A stretch of DNA of 64,000 nt from Streptomyces sp. MJM8645 (GTDB lineage Bacteria > Actinomycetota > Actinomycetes > Streptomycetales > Streptomycetaceae): NCBI RefSeq assembly GCF_001625365.1, contig NZ_LJJF01000001.1, positions 6,246,001-6,310,000 on the forward strand. The letters run 5' to 3'. The notes beneath the pieces were generated by a model. It ran no database searches and was not told the origin of the DNA. It worked only from the letters and a program-made list of their open reading frames with translations. The position numbers and the translations under genes are program-made. This document shows, piece by piece, positions 16,846 through 25,221 of this stretch (within the stretch, counting starts at the first letter, position 1; each line of letters begins with the position of its first letter).

Positions 16846-16909
16846 GCGGCCGCGTGGGCACCCGCGCCGTCCGCCCCGCCCGACCCGCCGCATACCTGAG
16901 GAGCACGCC

Positions 16910-18682
16910 ATGAAGCCCCCCGTCCATGAGGAGCAGGGGCCGGCCACCACCCTGCCGGTCGGCTCACCGGCCGCCGTGCGCGCCTACCTGCGCCTGCTCG
17001 CCCGGCGCCACCGCCGAGGGTTCTCCGCGGTGGTGTCGCTGCACTCGGTGGCCACCGTGGCCGGGCTGGTCGGCCCCTGGGTGCTCGGCAGCCTGGTCGA
17101 GTCGCTGGCCACCGGCACCGCCGAGGCCACCATCGCGGTCGCGGTCGGCTGGTACCTGCTGGCGCTGGTGGTGCAGTCCGCCTTCACCGGCTGGTCCCGG
17201 ATGCGCGGTGCCGTCCTCGGCGAGCGGGTGCTGGCCGACCTGCGCGAGGACTTCCTGGTCCGCTCGGTCGCGCTGCCCACCGGCGTGCTGGAGCGGGCCG
17301 GCACCGGGGACCTGGTCTCCCGGGGCACCACGGACGTCGACCGGCTGGACAAGTCGGTGCGCGAGGCCGTGCCCGAACTCGCCGTCGCCATCGTGTCGTT
17401 GCTGCTGGTGATCGGCGCCCTGCTGGTCACCTCGCCGCTGCTCGCGCTCACCTCGCTGATCGGCCTGCCGCTGCTGCTGGTCAGCTCCCGCTGGTACTTC
17501 AAGCGCGCGCCGCAGTCCTACCGCAACGAGTCGGCCGGGTACGCCGCGGTGAACACCGTGCTGGCCGAGACGGTGGACGCCGGGCGGACGGTGGAGGCGC
17601 TGCGCCTGGGCGACCAGCGGATCGCCCTGACGGACCGCAAGCTGGGCGAGTGGCTCGCCTGGGAGCGCTACACCCTGTGGCTGCGCTCGGTCTGGTTCCC
17701 GACCATCGACGCGGTCTACTCCTCGGCGGTGCTGGCCACCCTGCTGCTCGGCGGGCTGTTCACCCTCAAGGGGTGGATCACCGTCGGCCAGTTGACCACA
17801 GGAGTGCTGTACGCGCAGATGCTGACCGGCCCGGTCGACCTGATCCTGCGCTGGTACGACGAGCTGCAGATCGGCCAGGCCTCGCTGGCCCGGCTGGTCG
17901 GCGTCCGCGAGGTGCCGGAGCACGAGGGCGACGAGTCCAGCCACCCGGACGGCCGCCGGGTCGAGGCCCGGGACGTCCGGTTCGGCTACCGCGAGGGCGC
18001 CGACGTCCTGCACGGCATCAGCCTGGACGTCGCGCCGGGCAGCCGGGTCGCGCTGGTCGGACCGTCCGGGGCGGGCAAGTCCACGCTGGGGCGGCTGCTG
18101 GCCGGGATCTACGCCCCCGGGCGCGGCAGCGTGACGCTCGGCGGGGCGGCGCTGGCGCGGATGCCGGCCGAGCGGGTGCGGGCGGAGGTCGCCCTGGTGA
18201 ACCAGGAGCACCACGTCTTCGTCGGCACCCTGCGGGACAACCTGCGGCTGGCCGCGCCCGGGGCCGAGGACACCGAACTGCGCTCCGCGCTGGACGCGGT
18301 GGACGCCGGCGGCTGGGTGGACGCGCTGCCGCACGGCCTCGACACCGAGGTCGGCTCCGGCGGCACCGCGCTGACCCCGCCGCAGGCCCAGCAGCTGGCG
18401 CTGGCCCGGCTGGTGCTGGCCGATCCGCACACCCTGGTGCTGGACGAGGCCACCTCGCTGCTGGACCCGCGCGCCGCCCGGCACCTGGAGCGCTCGCTCG
18501 CCCGGGTGCTGGAGGGCCGCACGGTGATCGCCATCGCCCACCGGCTGCACACCGCGCACGACGCGGACGTGATCGCGGTGGTCGAGGGCGGCCGGATCAG
18601 CGAGTACGGCAGCCACCCGGAGCTGGTCGCGGCCGGCGGCCCGTACGCGGCGCTCTGGCGCTCCTGGCGGGACGAGCGGTAG
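16910..18682 (+). CDS. ABC exporter half-transporter with degenerate signature motif
   Basis: A 590-residue partner of the preceding gene, 64 bases downstream with GAGGAG before its ATG. The membrane domain covers about residues 40-320. The ATPase domain has a canonical Walker A GPSGAGKST (K390), Walker B LVLDEATSLLD (D512, E513) and switch histidine H544 in IAIAHRL. The signature, however, reads LTPPQ (488-492) instead of LSGGQ. With the upstream subunit this gives one complete composite site (this Walker A with that LSGGQ) and one dead or regulatory site. Substrate not known. A strong hairpin closes the two-gene operon. Confidence 0.9.
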   Translation: MKPPVHEEQGPATTLPVGSPAAVRAYLRLLARRHRRGFSAVVSLHSVATVAGLVGPWVLGSLVESLATGTAEATIAVAVGWYLLALVVQSAFTGWSRMRGAVLGERVLADLREDFLVRSVALPTGVLERAGTGDLVSRGTTDVDRLDKSVREAVPELAVAIVSLLLVIGALLVTSPLLALTSLIGLPLLLVSSRWYFKRAPQSYRNESAGYAAVNTVLAETVDAGRTVEALRLGDQRIALTDRKLGEWLAWERYTLWLRSVWFPTIDAVYSSAVLATLLLGGLFTLKGWITVGQLTTGVLYAQMLTGPVDLILRWYDELQIGQASLARLVGVREVPEHEGDESSHPDGRRVEARDVRFGYREGADVLHGISLDVAPGSRVALVGPSGAGKSTLGRLLAGIYAPGRGSVTLGGAALARMPAERVRAEVALVNQEHHVFVGTLRDNLRLAAPGAEDTELRSALDAVDAGGWVDALPHGLDTEVGSGGTALTPPQAQQLALARLVLADPHTLVLDEATSLLDPRAARHLERSLARVLEGRTVIAIAHRLHTAHDADVIAVVEGGRISEYGSHPELVAAGGPYAALWRSWRDER

Positions 18683-18734
18683 CGGGCCGGCGCCGTCGAA
18701 CCCGTACGGCGCCGTTGACCCGTACGGCATTTCA

Positions 18735-18768
18735 AACCCGCACGGGGCCTGATTGCCCCGTGCGGGTT
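18735..18768 (+). terminator. Terminator after the ABC exporter operon
   Basis: Perfect 14-bp stem (aacccgcacggggc with its complement) around the six-base loop ctgatt, 52 bases past the exporter stop. It separates this operon from the LapA/glutamate-uptake operon. Confidence 0.85.
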
Positions 18769-18831
18769 ACTCCCTCGCCCATCAGGGCGTGTAACCGGGC
18801 AAATCGGAGCCCCGGCCCGCAGACTGCTCCG

Positions 18832-19077
18832 GTGACCAAGATTTCGGACGGCTCGTCCGGCTCCAAACGCAGCGAGATCGCTGGGATCCCCACCCGGTAC
18901 ATCGGGATCGGCGTCATCGTCGTCCTCGCCGTGTGGTTCCTGTTCGCGAACCTCGACAGGGTGAAGATCCAGTTCTGGGTGTTCACCGTCACCGCGCCGC
19001 TCTGGATCGCACTGCTCGCCACGCTGCTCGCCGGCGGCGCGCTGGGCTGGCTGCTGAAGGGGCGTCGCGGCCGGTGA
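18832..19077 (+). CDS. LapA-like (DUF1049) small membrane protein
   Basis: An 81-residue protein with two hydrophobic segments, about residues 22-41 and 51-72, separated by ANLDRVKIQFWVF and ending in a basic WLLKGRRGR tail. The NxxxVxxxF(W)-LLxGxLLGWL pattern matches the lipopolysaccharide-assembly-protein-A (DUF1049) domain, which is widespread in bacteria without LPS and of unclear function there. GTG at 18832 is the only reasonable start, with a poor ribosome site. Its stop overlaps the GTG of the ABC ATPase in GTGA, so it is the first gene of the uptake operon and likely co-translated with it. Confidence 0.8.
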   Translation: MTKISDGSSGSKRSEIAGIPTRYIGIGVIVVLAVWFLFANLDRVKIQFWVFTVTAPLWIALLATLLAGGALGWLLKGRRGR

Positions 19078-19853
19078 CCAGCGCTCCCGGGCCGGCCGAG
19101 GCGGGGCCGTCGGCCTTCACGCCGCTGATCGAGGTGCGCGGCGTCAACAAGCACTTCGGGGACCTGCACGTCCTCCAGGACATCGAGCTGACCGTGGGCC
19201 GCGGCGAGGTCGTCGTGGTCATCGGACCGTCCGGCTCCGGCAAGTCGACGCTCTGCCGGGCGATCAACCGCCTGGAGCCGATCGAGGACGGCACCATCCT
19301 GATCGACGGCGAGCCGCTGCCCGAGGAGGGCAAGGGGCTGGCCCGGCTGCGCGCCGAGGTCGGCATGGTGTTCCAGTCCTTCAACCTGTTCGCGCACAAG
19401 ACCGTGCTGCAGAACGTCTCGCTCGCGCAGATCAAGGTCCGCGGCCGGCCCCGGGCGGAGGCGGACGCCAAGTCCCGCGCCCTGCTGGAGCGGGTCGGGC
19501 TGGAGGCGCACGCCGACAAGTACCCGGCCCAGCTCTCCGGTGGCCAGCAGCAGCGGGTGGCGATCGCCCGGGCGCTGGCGATGGACCCGAAGGCGCTGCT
19601 GTTCGACGAGCCGACCTCGGCGCTCGACCCCGAGATGATCAACGAGGTGCTGGACGTCATGCGCCAGCTCGCCCACGAGGGCATGACGATGGTCGTGGTC
19701 ACCCACGAGATGGGCTTCGCCCGGGCCTCCGCCAACCGGGTGGTCTTCATGGCCGACGGCCGGATCGTCGAGGACCGCGCCCCGGAGGACTTCTTCAACG
19801 CTCCGGAGAGCGAGCGCGCCCGGGACTTCCTGTCCAAGATCCTGAAGCACTGA
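19074..19853 (+). CDS. gluA: Glutamate/polar amino-acid ABC importer, ATPase
   Basis: A 259-residue ATPase of the polar amino-acid uptake family. It has Walker A GPSGSGKST, Q-loop MVFQSFNLFAHKTVLQNV, signature LSGGQQQRVAIARAL, Walker B ALLFDEPTSALDPE and switch histidine in VVVTHEMGFAR. The QSFNLFAH and THEMGFAR strings are hallmarks of this subfamily. The GTG start overlaps the LapA-like gene. It is followed in order by a binding lipoprotein and two permeases, a gluABCD arrangement. Glutamate is the likely ligand by gene order, but glutamine, aspartate or other polar amino acids are possible. Confidence 0.92.
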   Translation: MTSAPGPAEAGPSAFTPLIEVRGVNKHFGDLHVLQDIELTVGRGEVVVVIGPSGSGKSTLCRAINRLEPIEDGTILIDGEPLPEEGKGLARLRAEVGMVFQSFNLFAHKTVLQNVSLAQIKVRGRPRAEADAKSRALLERVGLEAHADKYPAQLSGGQQQRVAIARALAMDPKALLFDEPTSALDPEMINEVLDVMRQLAHEGMTMVVVTHEMGFARASANRVVFMADGRIVEDRAPEDFFNAPESERARDFLSKILKH

Positions 19854-19862
19854 GGCGGCGCC

Positions 19863-20780
19863 GTGACGAGGAAGACCACCGCCGCCCGGGGCCGGACGGC
19901 GCTCGCCGCCGTCCTGCTGCTCGCCGTGCTGGCCGCCGGCTGCGGCAAGCCCGGCACCCCGCCGCCCAAGGGCCCGCAGGCGAGTGCGCTGCCCAGCTAC
20001 CAGGTGCGCGACGCCGCCTCCATCACCGGCTCGCCGACCCTGGACGCCGCCCGGAGCCGGGGTCACCTGGTGGTCGGCGCCAAGGAGGACCAGCCGTACC
20101 TGGGCGAGAAGAACCCGGCCACCGGCGTGTACTCCGGCTTCGACATCGAGATCGCCAAGATGGTCGGCGCCTACCTGGGCTTTCCGCCGGACCGGATCGA
20201 GTTCAAGACCATCGCCTCGGCCAACCGCGAGACCGCGCTGCAGAACGGCCAGGTGGACTTCTACGTCGGCACCTACACCATCAACGACAACCGGAAGAAG
20301 CTGGTCGGCTTCGCCGGACCGTACTTCATCGCCGGGCAGTCGCTGCTGGTGCGCAGGAACGACAACACCATCCACGGCCCGCAGGACCTGGACGGCAAGA
20401 AGGTCTGCTCGGCGGCCGGCTCGACCCCGTACCAGCGCATCCAGTCGCAGTTCCCGAAGGCGAAGCTGATCGGCTACGACACCTACTCGGCCTGCGTGGA
20501 CAACCTGATCACCGGCCAGGTCGACGCCGTCACCACGGACAACGCGATCCTGCTGGGCTACGCGGCCAAGGCGCCGGACGAGCTCAAGGTGGTCGGCCCG
20601 CTGTTCTCCCAGGAGCCGTACGGGATCGGCACCCCGAAGAACGACACCGTGCTGCGCCTGGCCCTGGACGACGCGCTGGCGCAGAACGAGCAGAACGGCG
20701 ACTGGAAGAAGGCCTACGACGCGACCCTGGGCCTGTCCGGGGAGCCGGCGCCCACACCGCCGCCGATCGACCGGTACTGA
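19863..20780 (+). CDS. gluB: Glutamate-type substrate-binding lipoprotein
   Basis: A 305-residue extracytoplasmic solute-binding protein of family 3. The N-terminus has a basic stretch, a hydrophobic core and a lipobox LAAGC, with C27 as the lipidated cysteine. The mature part has the family signature region GFDIEIAKMVGAYLGF and the ligand-contact segments KTIASANRETALQNGQVDF and VGTYTINDNRKK. A C-terminal ENGDW-type segment (NEQNGDWKKAYDATLG) resembles actinobacterial GluB. GTG at 19863 lies nine bases after the ATPase stop. It would capture the amino acid outside the membrane and pass it to the two permeases. Confidence 0.92.
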   Translation: MTRKTTAARGRTALAAVLLLAVLAAGCGKPGTPPPKGPQASALPSYQVRDAASITGSPTLDAARSRGHLVVGAKEDQPYLGEKNPATGVYSGFDIEIAKMVGAYLGFPPDRIEFKTIASANRETALQNGQVDFYVGTYTINDNRKKLVGFAGPYFIAGQSLLVRRNDNTIHGPQDLDGKKVCSAAGSTPYQRIQSQFPKAKLIGYDTYSACVDNLITGQVDAVTTDNAILLGYAAKAPDELKVVGPLFSQEPYGIGTPKNDTVLRLALDDALAQNEQNGDWKKAYDATLGLSGEPAPTPPPIDRY

Positions 20781-20792
20781 GAGGGCCGCGCC

Positions 20793-21437
20793 GTGAAAAC
20801 GCTGACCGACAACTGGTCGACCTACTGGGAGGGCTTCCTCGGCACGCTCTCGCTGTTCGCGGTGAGCGCCGTGCTGTCGCTGGTGCTGGGAGTGATGATC
20901 GCGGGCTTCCGGGTCTCGCCGGTCCGGCCGCTGCGGGTGTTCGGGACGGCGTGGGTGACGCTGCTGCGCAACACGCCGCTGACCCTGCTGTTCTTCATCG
21001 TGGTGCTGGGCCTGCCGCGCTTCAACATCACGCTGCCGTTCTTCGTCTTCGCGGTGGCCGCGCTCGGCTGCTACACCTCGGCCTTCGTCTGCGAGGCGAT
21101 GCGCTCGGGCATCAACACCGTGCCGGTGGGGCAGGGGGAGGCGGCGCGCAGCCTGGGCATGAGCTTCGGGCAGACGATGAGCGTGGTGGTCATGCCGCAG
21201 GCGTACCGGTCGGTGGTCGCGCCGATCGGCAGTGTGATGATCGCGCTGGCGAAGAACACGGCGATCGCCGGCTCGTTCAGCGTCACCGAACTGCTCGGCA
21301 CCTACCGGACGATCAACGAGCTGGGCTACAGCATCATCTGGACCTTCGTCTGGATCGCCGTCGGCTACCTGATCATCACCCTGGCCGTCAGCGCCGTCTT
21401 CAACCTGCTGGAACGACGAGTGGCGGTGTCGCGATGA
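20793..21437 (+). CDS. gluC: Glutamate-type ABC permease subunit
   Basis: A 214-residue integral membrane permease of the HisMQ family with about five hydrophobic segments. The ATPase-coupling EAA loop is seen as GQGEAARSLGMSFGQTMSVVVMPQA, and the N-terminal part has the LLRNTPLTLLFFIV segment that is very typical of the family. The start is GTG at 20793, shortly after the binding protein. Its stop codon overlaps the ATG of the second permease (ATGA), implying coupled synthesis of a heterodimeric channel. Confidence 0.92.
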   Translation: MKTLTDNWSTYWEGFLGTLSLFAVSAVLSLVLGVMIAGFRVSPVRPLRVFGTAWVTLLRNTPLTLLFFIVVLGLPRFNITLPFFVFAVAALGCYTSAFVCEAMRSGINTVPVGQGEAARSLGMSFGQTMSVVVMPQAYRSVVAPIGSVMIALAKNTAIAGSFSVTELLGTYRTINELGYSIIWTFVWIAVGYLIITLAVSAVFNLLERRVAVSR

Positions 21438-22303
21438 CCGTTGGATCCTCGGCGCTGTACGACATCCCCGGTCCGAAGGCGCTCGCCCGCCACCGGCTGT
21501 ACGGCGGGATCGCGCTGCTGCTGATCGCGGCGCTGATCGGCTGGATCGTCTACATGCTCTTCCACACCCACCAGTTCACGTACCAGAAGTGGATGCCCTT
21601 CGAGTACCGGGGCGTCCAGGACCTGCTGCTGAGCGGGCTCGGCAACACCCTCAAGGCCTTCGGCTGGACGGTGCTGTTCGCGCTGCCCTTCGGCGCGCTG
21701 TTCGCGGCGGGGCGACTGTCCGACCACAAGGTGGTGCGGGTGCTCTCCACGGTGGTGGTGGAGTTCTTCCGGGCCATGCCGCTGCTGGTGATGATCTTCT
21801 TCGTCTTCGTCGCGCTCAAGGTGCAGCCGCTGTGGGCGCTGGTGGCCGGGCTGGTGCTGTACAACGGCTCGGTGCTGGCCGAGGTCTTCCGGGCCGGCGT
21901 GCTCGCGGTGCCCAAGGGGCAGCGCGAGGCGGCCTACGCGCTCGGCCTGCGCAAGACCCAGGTGATGACGTACGTGCTGGTGCCGCAGGCCAACCGGGCC
22001 ATGCTGCCGGCCATCATCAGCCAGCTGGTGGTCGCGCTCAAGGACACCTCGCTGGGCTTCCTGATCACCTACGAGGAGTTCCTGCACGCGGGCAAGCTGA
22101 TCGCCACCAACCTCGACTACGACCTGCCGTTCATCCCCGTGGTGATCGTGATCGCGCCGATCTACATCGGCATGTGCCTGCTGCTCTCCTGGCTCGCCCG
22201 CTGGGTCGAGCGCCGCAGCCGGCGCAGCCCGAGCATGCGGGGCGGGGCGCCGGTGGTCAAGGCCGGGGTGGCGATGGGGCTGCCGCCGTCCGCGCAGCAG
22301 TGA
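21434..22303 (+). CDS. gluD: Glutamate-type ABC permease subunit
   Basis: A 289-residue HisMQ-family permease. It has a longer N-terminus than its partner, with one extra hydrophobic segment (about residues 25-45) before the core of five. The FFRAMPLLVMIFF segment and the EAA loop GQREAAYALGLRKTQVMTYVLVPQA are typical. The C-terminal tail is Arg/Gly-rich. The ATG at 21434 overlaps the gluC stop. It is the last gene of the uptake operon; an inverted repeat lies just after its stop. Confidence 0.92.
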   Translation: MTVGSSALYDIPGPKALARHRLYGGIALLLIAALIGWIVYMLFHTHQFTYQKWMPFEYRGVQDLLLSGLGNTLKAFGWTVLFALPFGALFAAGRLSDHKVVRVLSTVVVEFFRAMPLLVMIFFVFVALKVQPLWALVAGLVLYNGSVLAEVFRAGVLAVPKGQREAAYALGLRKTQVMTYVLVPQANRAMLPAIISQLVVALKDTSLGFLITYEEFLHAGKLIATNLDYDLPFIPVVIVIAPIYIGMCLLLSWLARWVERRSRRSPSMRGGAPVVKAGVAMGLPPSAQQ

Positions 22304-22309
22304 GAAGGC

Positions 22310-22327
22310 TGGTTCGATCCTGAACCA
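22310..22327. promoter_or_regulatory. Inverted repeat between gluD and the LysR gene
   Basis: tggttc and gaacca are separated by six bases. The site is 85 bases upstream of the LysR start and just past the gluD stop, so it may be an autoregulatory LysR site or part of a weak terminator. Confidence 0.3.
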
Positions 22328-22411
22328 TAGGTGCGGGTGGGGATAGAGCGGGCACCTCCAATTTCCTCTTATGATTGCGGAGGCTCGACGACGACGACCG
22401 GGGGAGGGGCC

Positions 22412-23326
22412 ATGGAGCCGGTATTCGACTCACGGCACATCAGGACGTTCCACGAGGTCGTCAGAGCAGGCTCCTACTCGGCCGCCGCCCGCGAGCTCGG
22501 CTACACCCAGCCCGCCATCACCCAGCAGATGAAGGCGCTCGAACGCACCGTCGGCGTCGCGCTGTTCACCCGGGCCGGGCGCGGACTGCGGCTCACCGAG
22601 GCGGGCGAGGCGCTGTCCCGGCACGCCGAACTGATCCTCGGCAGCCTCTCCGCCGCCCAGCAGCAGCTCGCCGCGCTCGCCCGGCTGCGGGCCGGGCGGG
22701 TGCGGGTCTGCGCCTTCCCCAGCGCCAACGCCACTCTGATACCCGAGGCGATGGCCCGGCTGCTCGCCGAACACCCCGGTGTGCGGGTCGAGCTGCTGGA
22801 GGCCGAACCGCCGGACTCCGTCCAGCGACTGCTGCGCGGGGAGTGCGACATCGCGCTGGCCTTCCGCTACCCCGGCGGCGCGACCGAGGTGCCCGACGGG
22901 CTGGACGAGATCCCGCTGATGGAGGACCTGCTCACCGTACTGCTGCCGGTCGGACACCCGCTCGGCCGTCGGCACGCCGTTCGGCTCGTCGACCTCGACG
23001 GCGAGCGCTGGATCGCCGGGTGCCCGCGCTGCCGGGCCAACCTGCTGAACGTCTGCGCGGAGGAGGGCTTCGCGCCGGACATCGTGTTCTCCACGGACGA
23101 CAACCTCGCGGTCCAGAGCCTGGTCGCCGCCGGGGTCGGGATCGCGCTGATGCCCGCGCTGGTGCTCTCCTTCATGTGCCACCGCAAGGTCACCGGGCGG
23201 GCCGTCGAACCGCACCTGCGCCGGCAGGTGAGCGCGTACGTGCTGCGCGAGCACCGGCGGATACCGGCCACCGGGCTGGTGCTGGACCATCTGCGGCGGG
23301 CGGCGGCCAGCCGGATCGGGTGCTGA
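22412..23326 (+). CDS. LysR-family transcriptional regulator with a cysteine-rich effector segment
   Basis: A 304-residue regulator with an N-terminal helix-turn-helix (FDSRHIRTFHEVVRAGSYSA, then AARELGYTQPAITQQMKALE) and a periplasmic-binding-like effector domain. The ATG at 22412 follows GGGGGAGGGG; an earlier in-frame start would add 27 residues without homology. The effector domain contains a CPRC pair and a further Cys ten residues downstream (GCPRCRANLLNVCAEEGF), an unusual cluster that could bind a metal or sense thiols. It lies immediately upstream of a cysteine-dioxygenase-like gene and a YeiH-type exporter in the same direction and likely controls them. Effector unknown. Confidence 0.88.
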   Translation: MEPVFDSRHIRTFHEVVRAGSYSAAARELGYTQPAITQQMKALERTVGVALFTRAGRGLRLTEAGEALSRHAELILGSLSAAQQQLAALARLRAGRVRVCAFPSANATLIPEAMARLLAEHPGVRVELLEAEPPDSVQRLLRGECDIALAFRYPGGATEVPDGLDEIPLMEDLLTVLLPVGHPLGRRHAVRLVDLDGERWIAGCPRCRANLLNVCAEEGFAPDIVFSTDDNLAVQSLVAAGVGIALMPALVLSFMCHRKVTGRAVEPHLRRQVSAYVLREHRRIPATGLVLDHLRRAAASRIGC

Positions 23327-23378
23327 CCGGATCGGGTGCTGAGTCGTGGCTCCGGTGGGTGCTCGCCGGGGCGATTCA

Positions 23379-23403
23379 TAAGCTGAAGTTGGGGGGAAGC
23401 TTA
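23379..23403. promoter_or_regulatory. Inverted repeat upstream of the cysteine-dioxygenase-like gene
   Basis: taagct and agctta are separated by 13 bases in the 124-base LysR/cupin gap, 48 bases before the cupin ATG. The dyad with its long spacer is compatible with a LysR-type site; binding is inferred only. Confidence 0.4.
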
Positions 23404-23450
23404 AGAACCATCGTTGGACGTGATGGGTCGGTGCAGCCGAACCTGCTGGC

Positions 23451-24032
23451 ATGACACCCCCAGCCACGGTCGGCAGCGACCGGCTCACCGAGCGGATGAC
23501 CGCCCTGATCGGCGAGATCCGTGCCGTCGTGGACCGCGGACTGCCCCCGGAACTCACCGCCTACCTGGTCGGCGAACGCCTCGCCCCGCACCTGCACGCC
23601 GACCCCGACGGGCCCGACGCGCTGCTCACCCCCGCCCAGTGCGAGGGCGACCCGAAGCGCTACCGCCAGCACGTCCTGCACGCCGAGGAGGACGGCGGCT
23701 TCTCCGTCGTCGCCCTGGTCTGGCTGCCCGGCCAGCAGACCCCGATCCACGACCACGTCTCCTGGTGCGTGGCCGGCGTCCACCAGGGCCAGGAGAGCGA
23801 GACCCGCTACCGGCTGGTCTCCGACGGCCGCACCGCCCACCTCGTCGAGACCGAGCACGTCGCCGGCCCGGCCGGCACCGTCGCGGCCTTCGCCCCGCCC
23901 GGTGACATCCACCTGGTGCGCAACGCCTGCAACAGCACCGCCATCTCCATCCACGTGTACGGCGCGGACGTCTCGCGGCTCGGCACCAGCATCCGGCGCG
24001 TCTACCGGCTGCCCGCCGACCAGCAGCAGTGA
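23451..24032 (+). CDS. Cysteine dioxygenase-family cupin
   Basis: A 193-residue non-heme iron cupin. The metal-binding motif PIHDHVSWCV places His100 and His102 in the usual HxH position, and a later DIHLVRN supplies the third histidine near residue 140. The C-terminal SIHVYGAD segment is typical of cysteine dioxygenase/PCO-like proteins. The expected reaction is O2-dependent oxidation of cysteine (or a related thiol) to the sulfinate. ATG at 23451 lacks a clear ribosome site, so the message may be leaderless or short-leadered. It is followed after 7 bases by a YeiH-type exporter that could remove sulfite or a related product. Confidence 0.87.
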   Translation: MTPPATVGSDRLTERMTALIGEIRAVVDRGLPPELTAYLVGERLAPHLHADPDGPDALLTPAQCEGDPKRYRQHVLHAEEDGGFSVVALVWLPGQQTPIHDHVSWCVAGVHQGQESETRYRLVSDGRTAHLVETEHVAGPAGTVAAFAPPGDIHLVRNACNSTAISIHVYGADVSRLGTSIRRVYRLPADQQQ

Positions 24033-24039
24033 GGGCGGC

Positions 24040-25137
24040 GTGGCACTGACCCTCCGGGAGCGCGCCACGCGCACCCGCTCACTGCCCCCGCTCGGCGGGG
24101 ACGCCCCCGGCCTGCTGCTCGCGGCGGCCGGGGTGGCCGCCGCGATCGCCGTCCACGCGGCCGTGCCCGCCGTGCCCAAGCTCACCGCCGCCGTCGTGCT
24201 CGGCATGGCGGCGGCCCACCTGCCCGGGCTGCGCCCGGTGGTGCGCGGGGTGGCCCGGCCAGGGCTGTCCATGGCCGGCAAGCGGCTGATGCGGCTCGGG
24301 ATCGTCCTGCTCGGGCTCAAGCTCAGCCTGGACGACGTGCTCGGCCTCGGCTGGGCCACCGTCGCCATGGTGCTCGCGGTGGTCGCGGCCACCTTCACCG
24401 GCACGCTCTGGCTCGGCCGACGGCTCGGCCTGCCGGGCGACCAGCCGCTGCTGGTCGCCACCGGGTACTCCATCTGCGGCGCCTCGGCGATCGGCGCGGT
24501 CAGCCAGGCGGCCGGCAGCGAGGAGGAGGACGTCGCCGCCTCGGTGGCCCTGGTCACCCTGTGCGGGACGCTGGCCATCGCCGTGCTGCCGCTGCTCCAG
24601 CAGCCGTTCGGGCTGGGCGACGTGGAGTTCGGGCGGTGGGTCGGCGCGAGCGTGCACGACGTCGGGCAGGTGGTCGCCACCGCGCAGACCGGCGGGGCGG
24701 GCGCGCTGCGGGAGGCCGTCCTGGTCAAGCTGATGCGGGTGGTGCTGCTGGCGCCGCTGGTCGCCGGGATGGCCATCGCGGTGCGGCGCCGGGCGCGACG
24801 GGGCGGGGCGGCCGTCGTCGGGGCGGACCAGGAGTCGGGGGAAGACCCTGCGAAGAACCCGGTCAAGACCGGCAGCCGCCCGCCGATCGTCCCGCTGTTC
24901 GTGGCGGGGTTCCTCGCGATGATCGTGCTGCGGACCACCGGGGTGCTTCCGGAGCGGGCGCTCACCCTCGCCGGGGACGCCCAGGAACTGCTGCTGGCCG
25001 CCGCACTGTTCGGTCTCGGCAGCGCCGTGCACCTGCCGACCATGGTCCGCACCGGCGGGCGGCTCGCCCTGCTCGGGCTCGGCTCCTGGGTGGTCGTCGC
25101 GGGCGTCTCCTACGCCGGGGTGCTGGTCACGACGTGA
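24040..25137 (+). CDS. YeiH/UPF0324-family membrane transporter (putative sulfate or sulfite exporter)
   Basis: A 365-residue polytopic membrane protein with about ten hydrophobic segments. Family landmarks are the GKRLMRLGIVLLGLKLSLDD segment, the TGYSICGASAIGAVS loop and the GASVHDVGQVVATA motif, all strong markers of the YeiH (UPF0324) family. A polar insertion of about 35 residues (near residues 250-285) separates the last three segments. The GTG start at 24040 has GAGGGCG upstream and follows the dioxygenase by 7 bases. Family function is not firmly established. Coupling to cysteine oxidation suggests export of a sulfur oxyanion, an inference from context. Confidence 0.85.
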   Translation: MALTLRERATRTRSLPPLGGDAPGLLLAAAGVAAAIAVHAAVPAVPKLTAAVVLGMAAAHLPGLRPVVRGVARPGLSMAGKRLMRLGIVLLGLKLSLDDVLGLGWATVAMVLAVVAATFTGTLWLGRRLGLPGDQPLLVATGYSICGASAIGAVSQAAGSEEEDVAASVALVTLCGTLAIAVLPLLQQPFGLGDVEFGRWVGASVHDVGQVVATAQTGGAGALREAVLVKLMRVVLLAPLVAGMAIAVRRRARRGGAAVVGADQESGEDPAKNPVKTGSRPPIVPLFVAGFLAMIVLRTTGVLPERALTLAGDAQELLLAAALFGLGSAVHLPTMVRTGGRLALLGLGSWVVVAGVSYAGVLVTT

Positions 25138-25221
25138 CGGGCGCAGGGGCGGACTCGGCTATTGTCGGCGGGTACTCGTCCGCCGGGACGCTCCTGCACC
25201 CGAGTCCGCTGAGGAAGCCGC

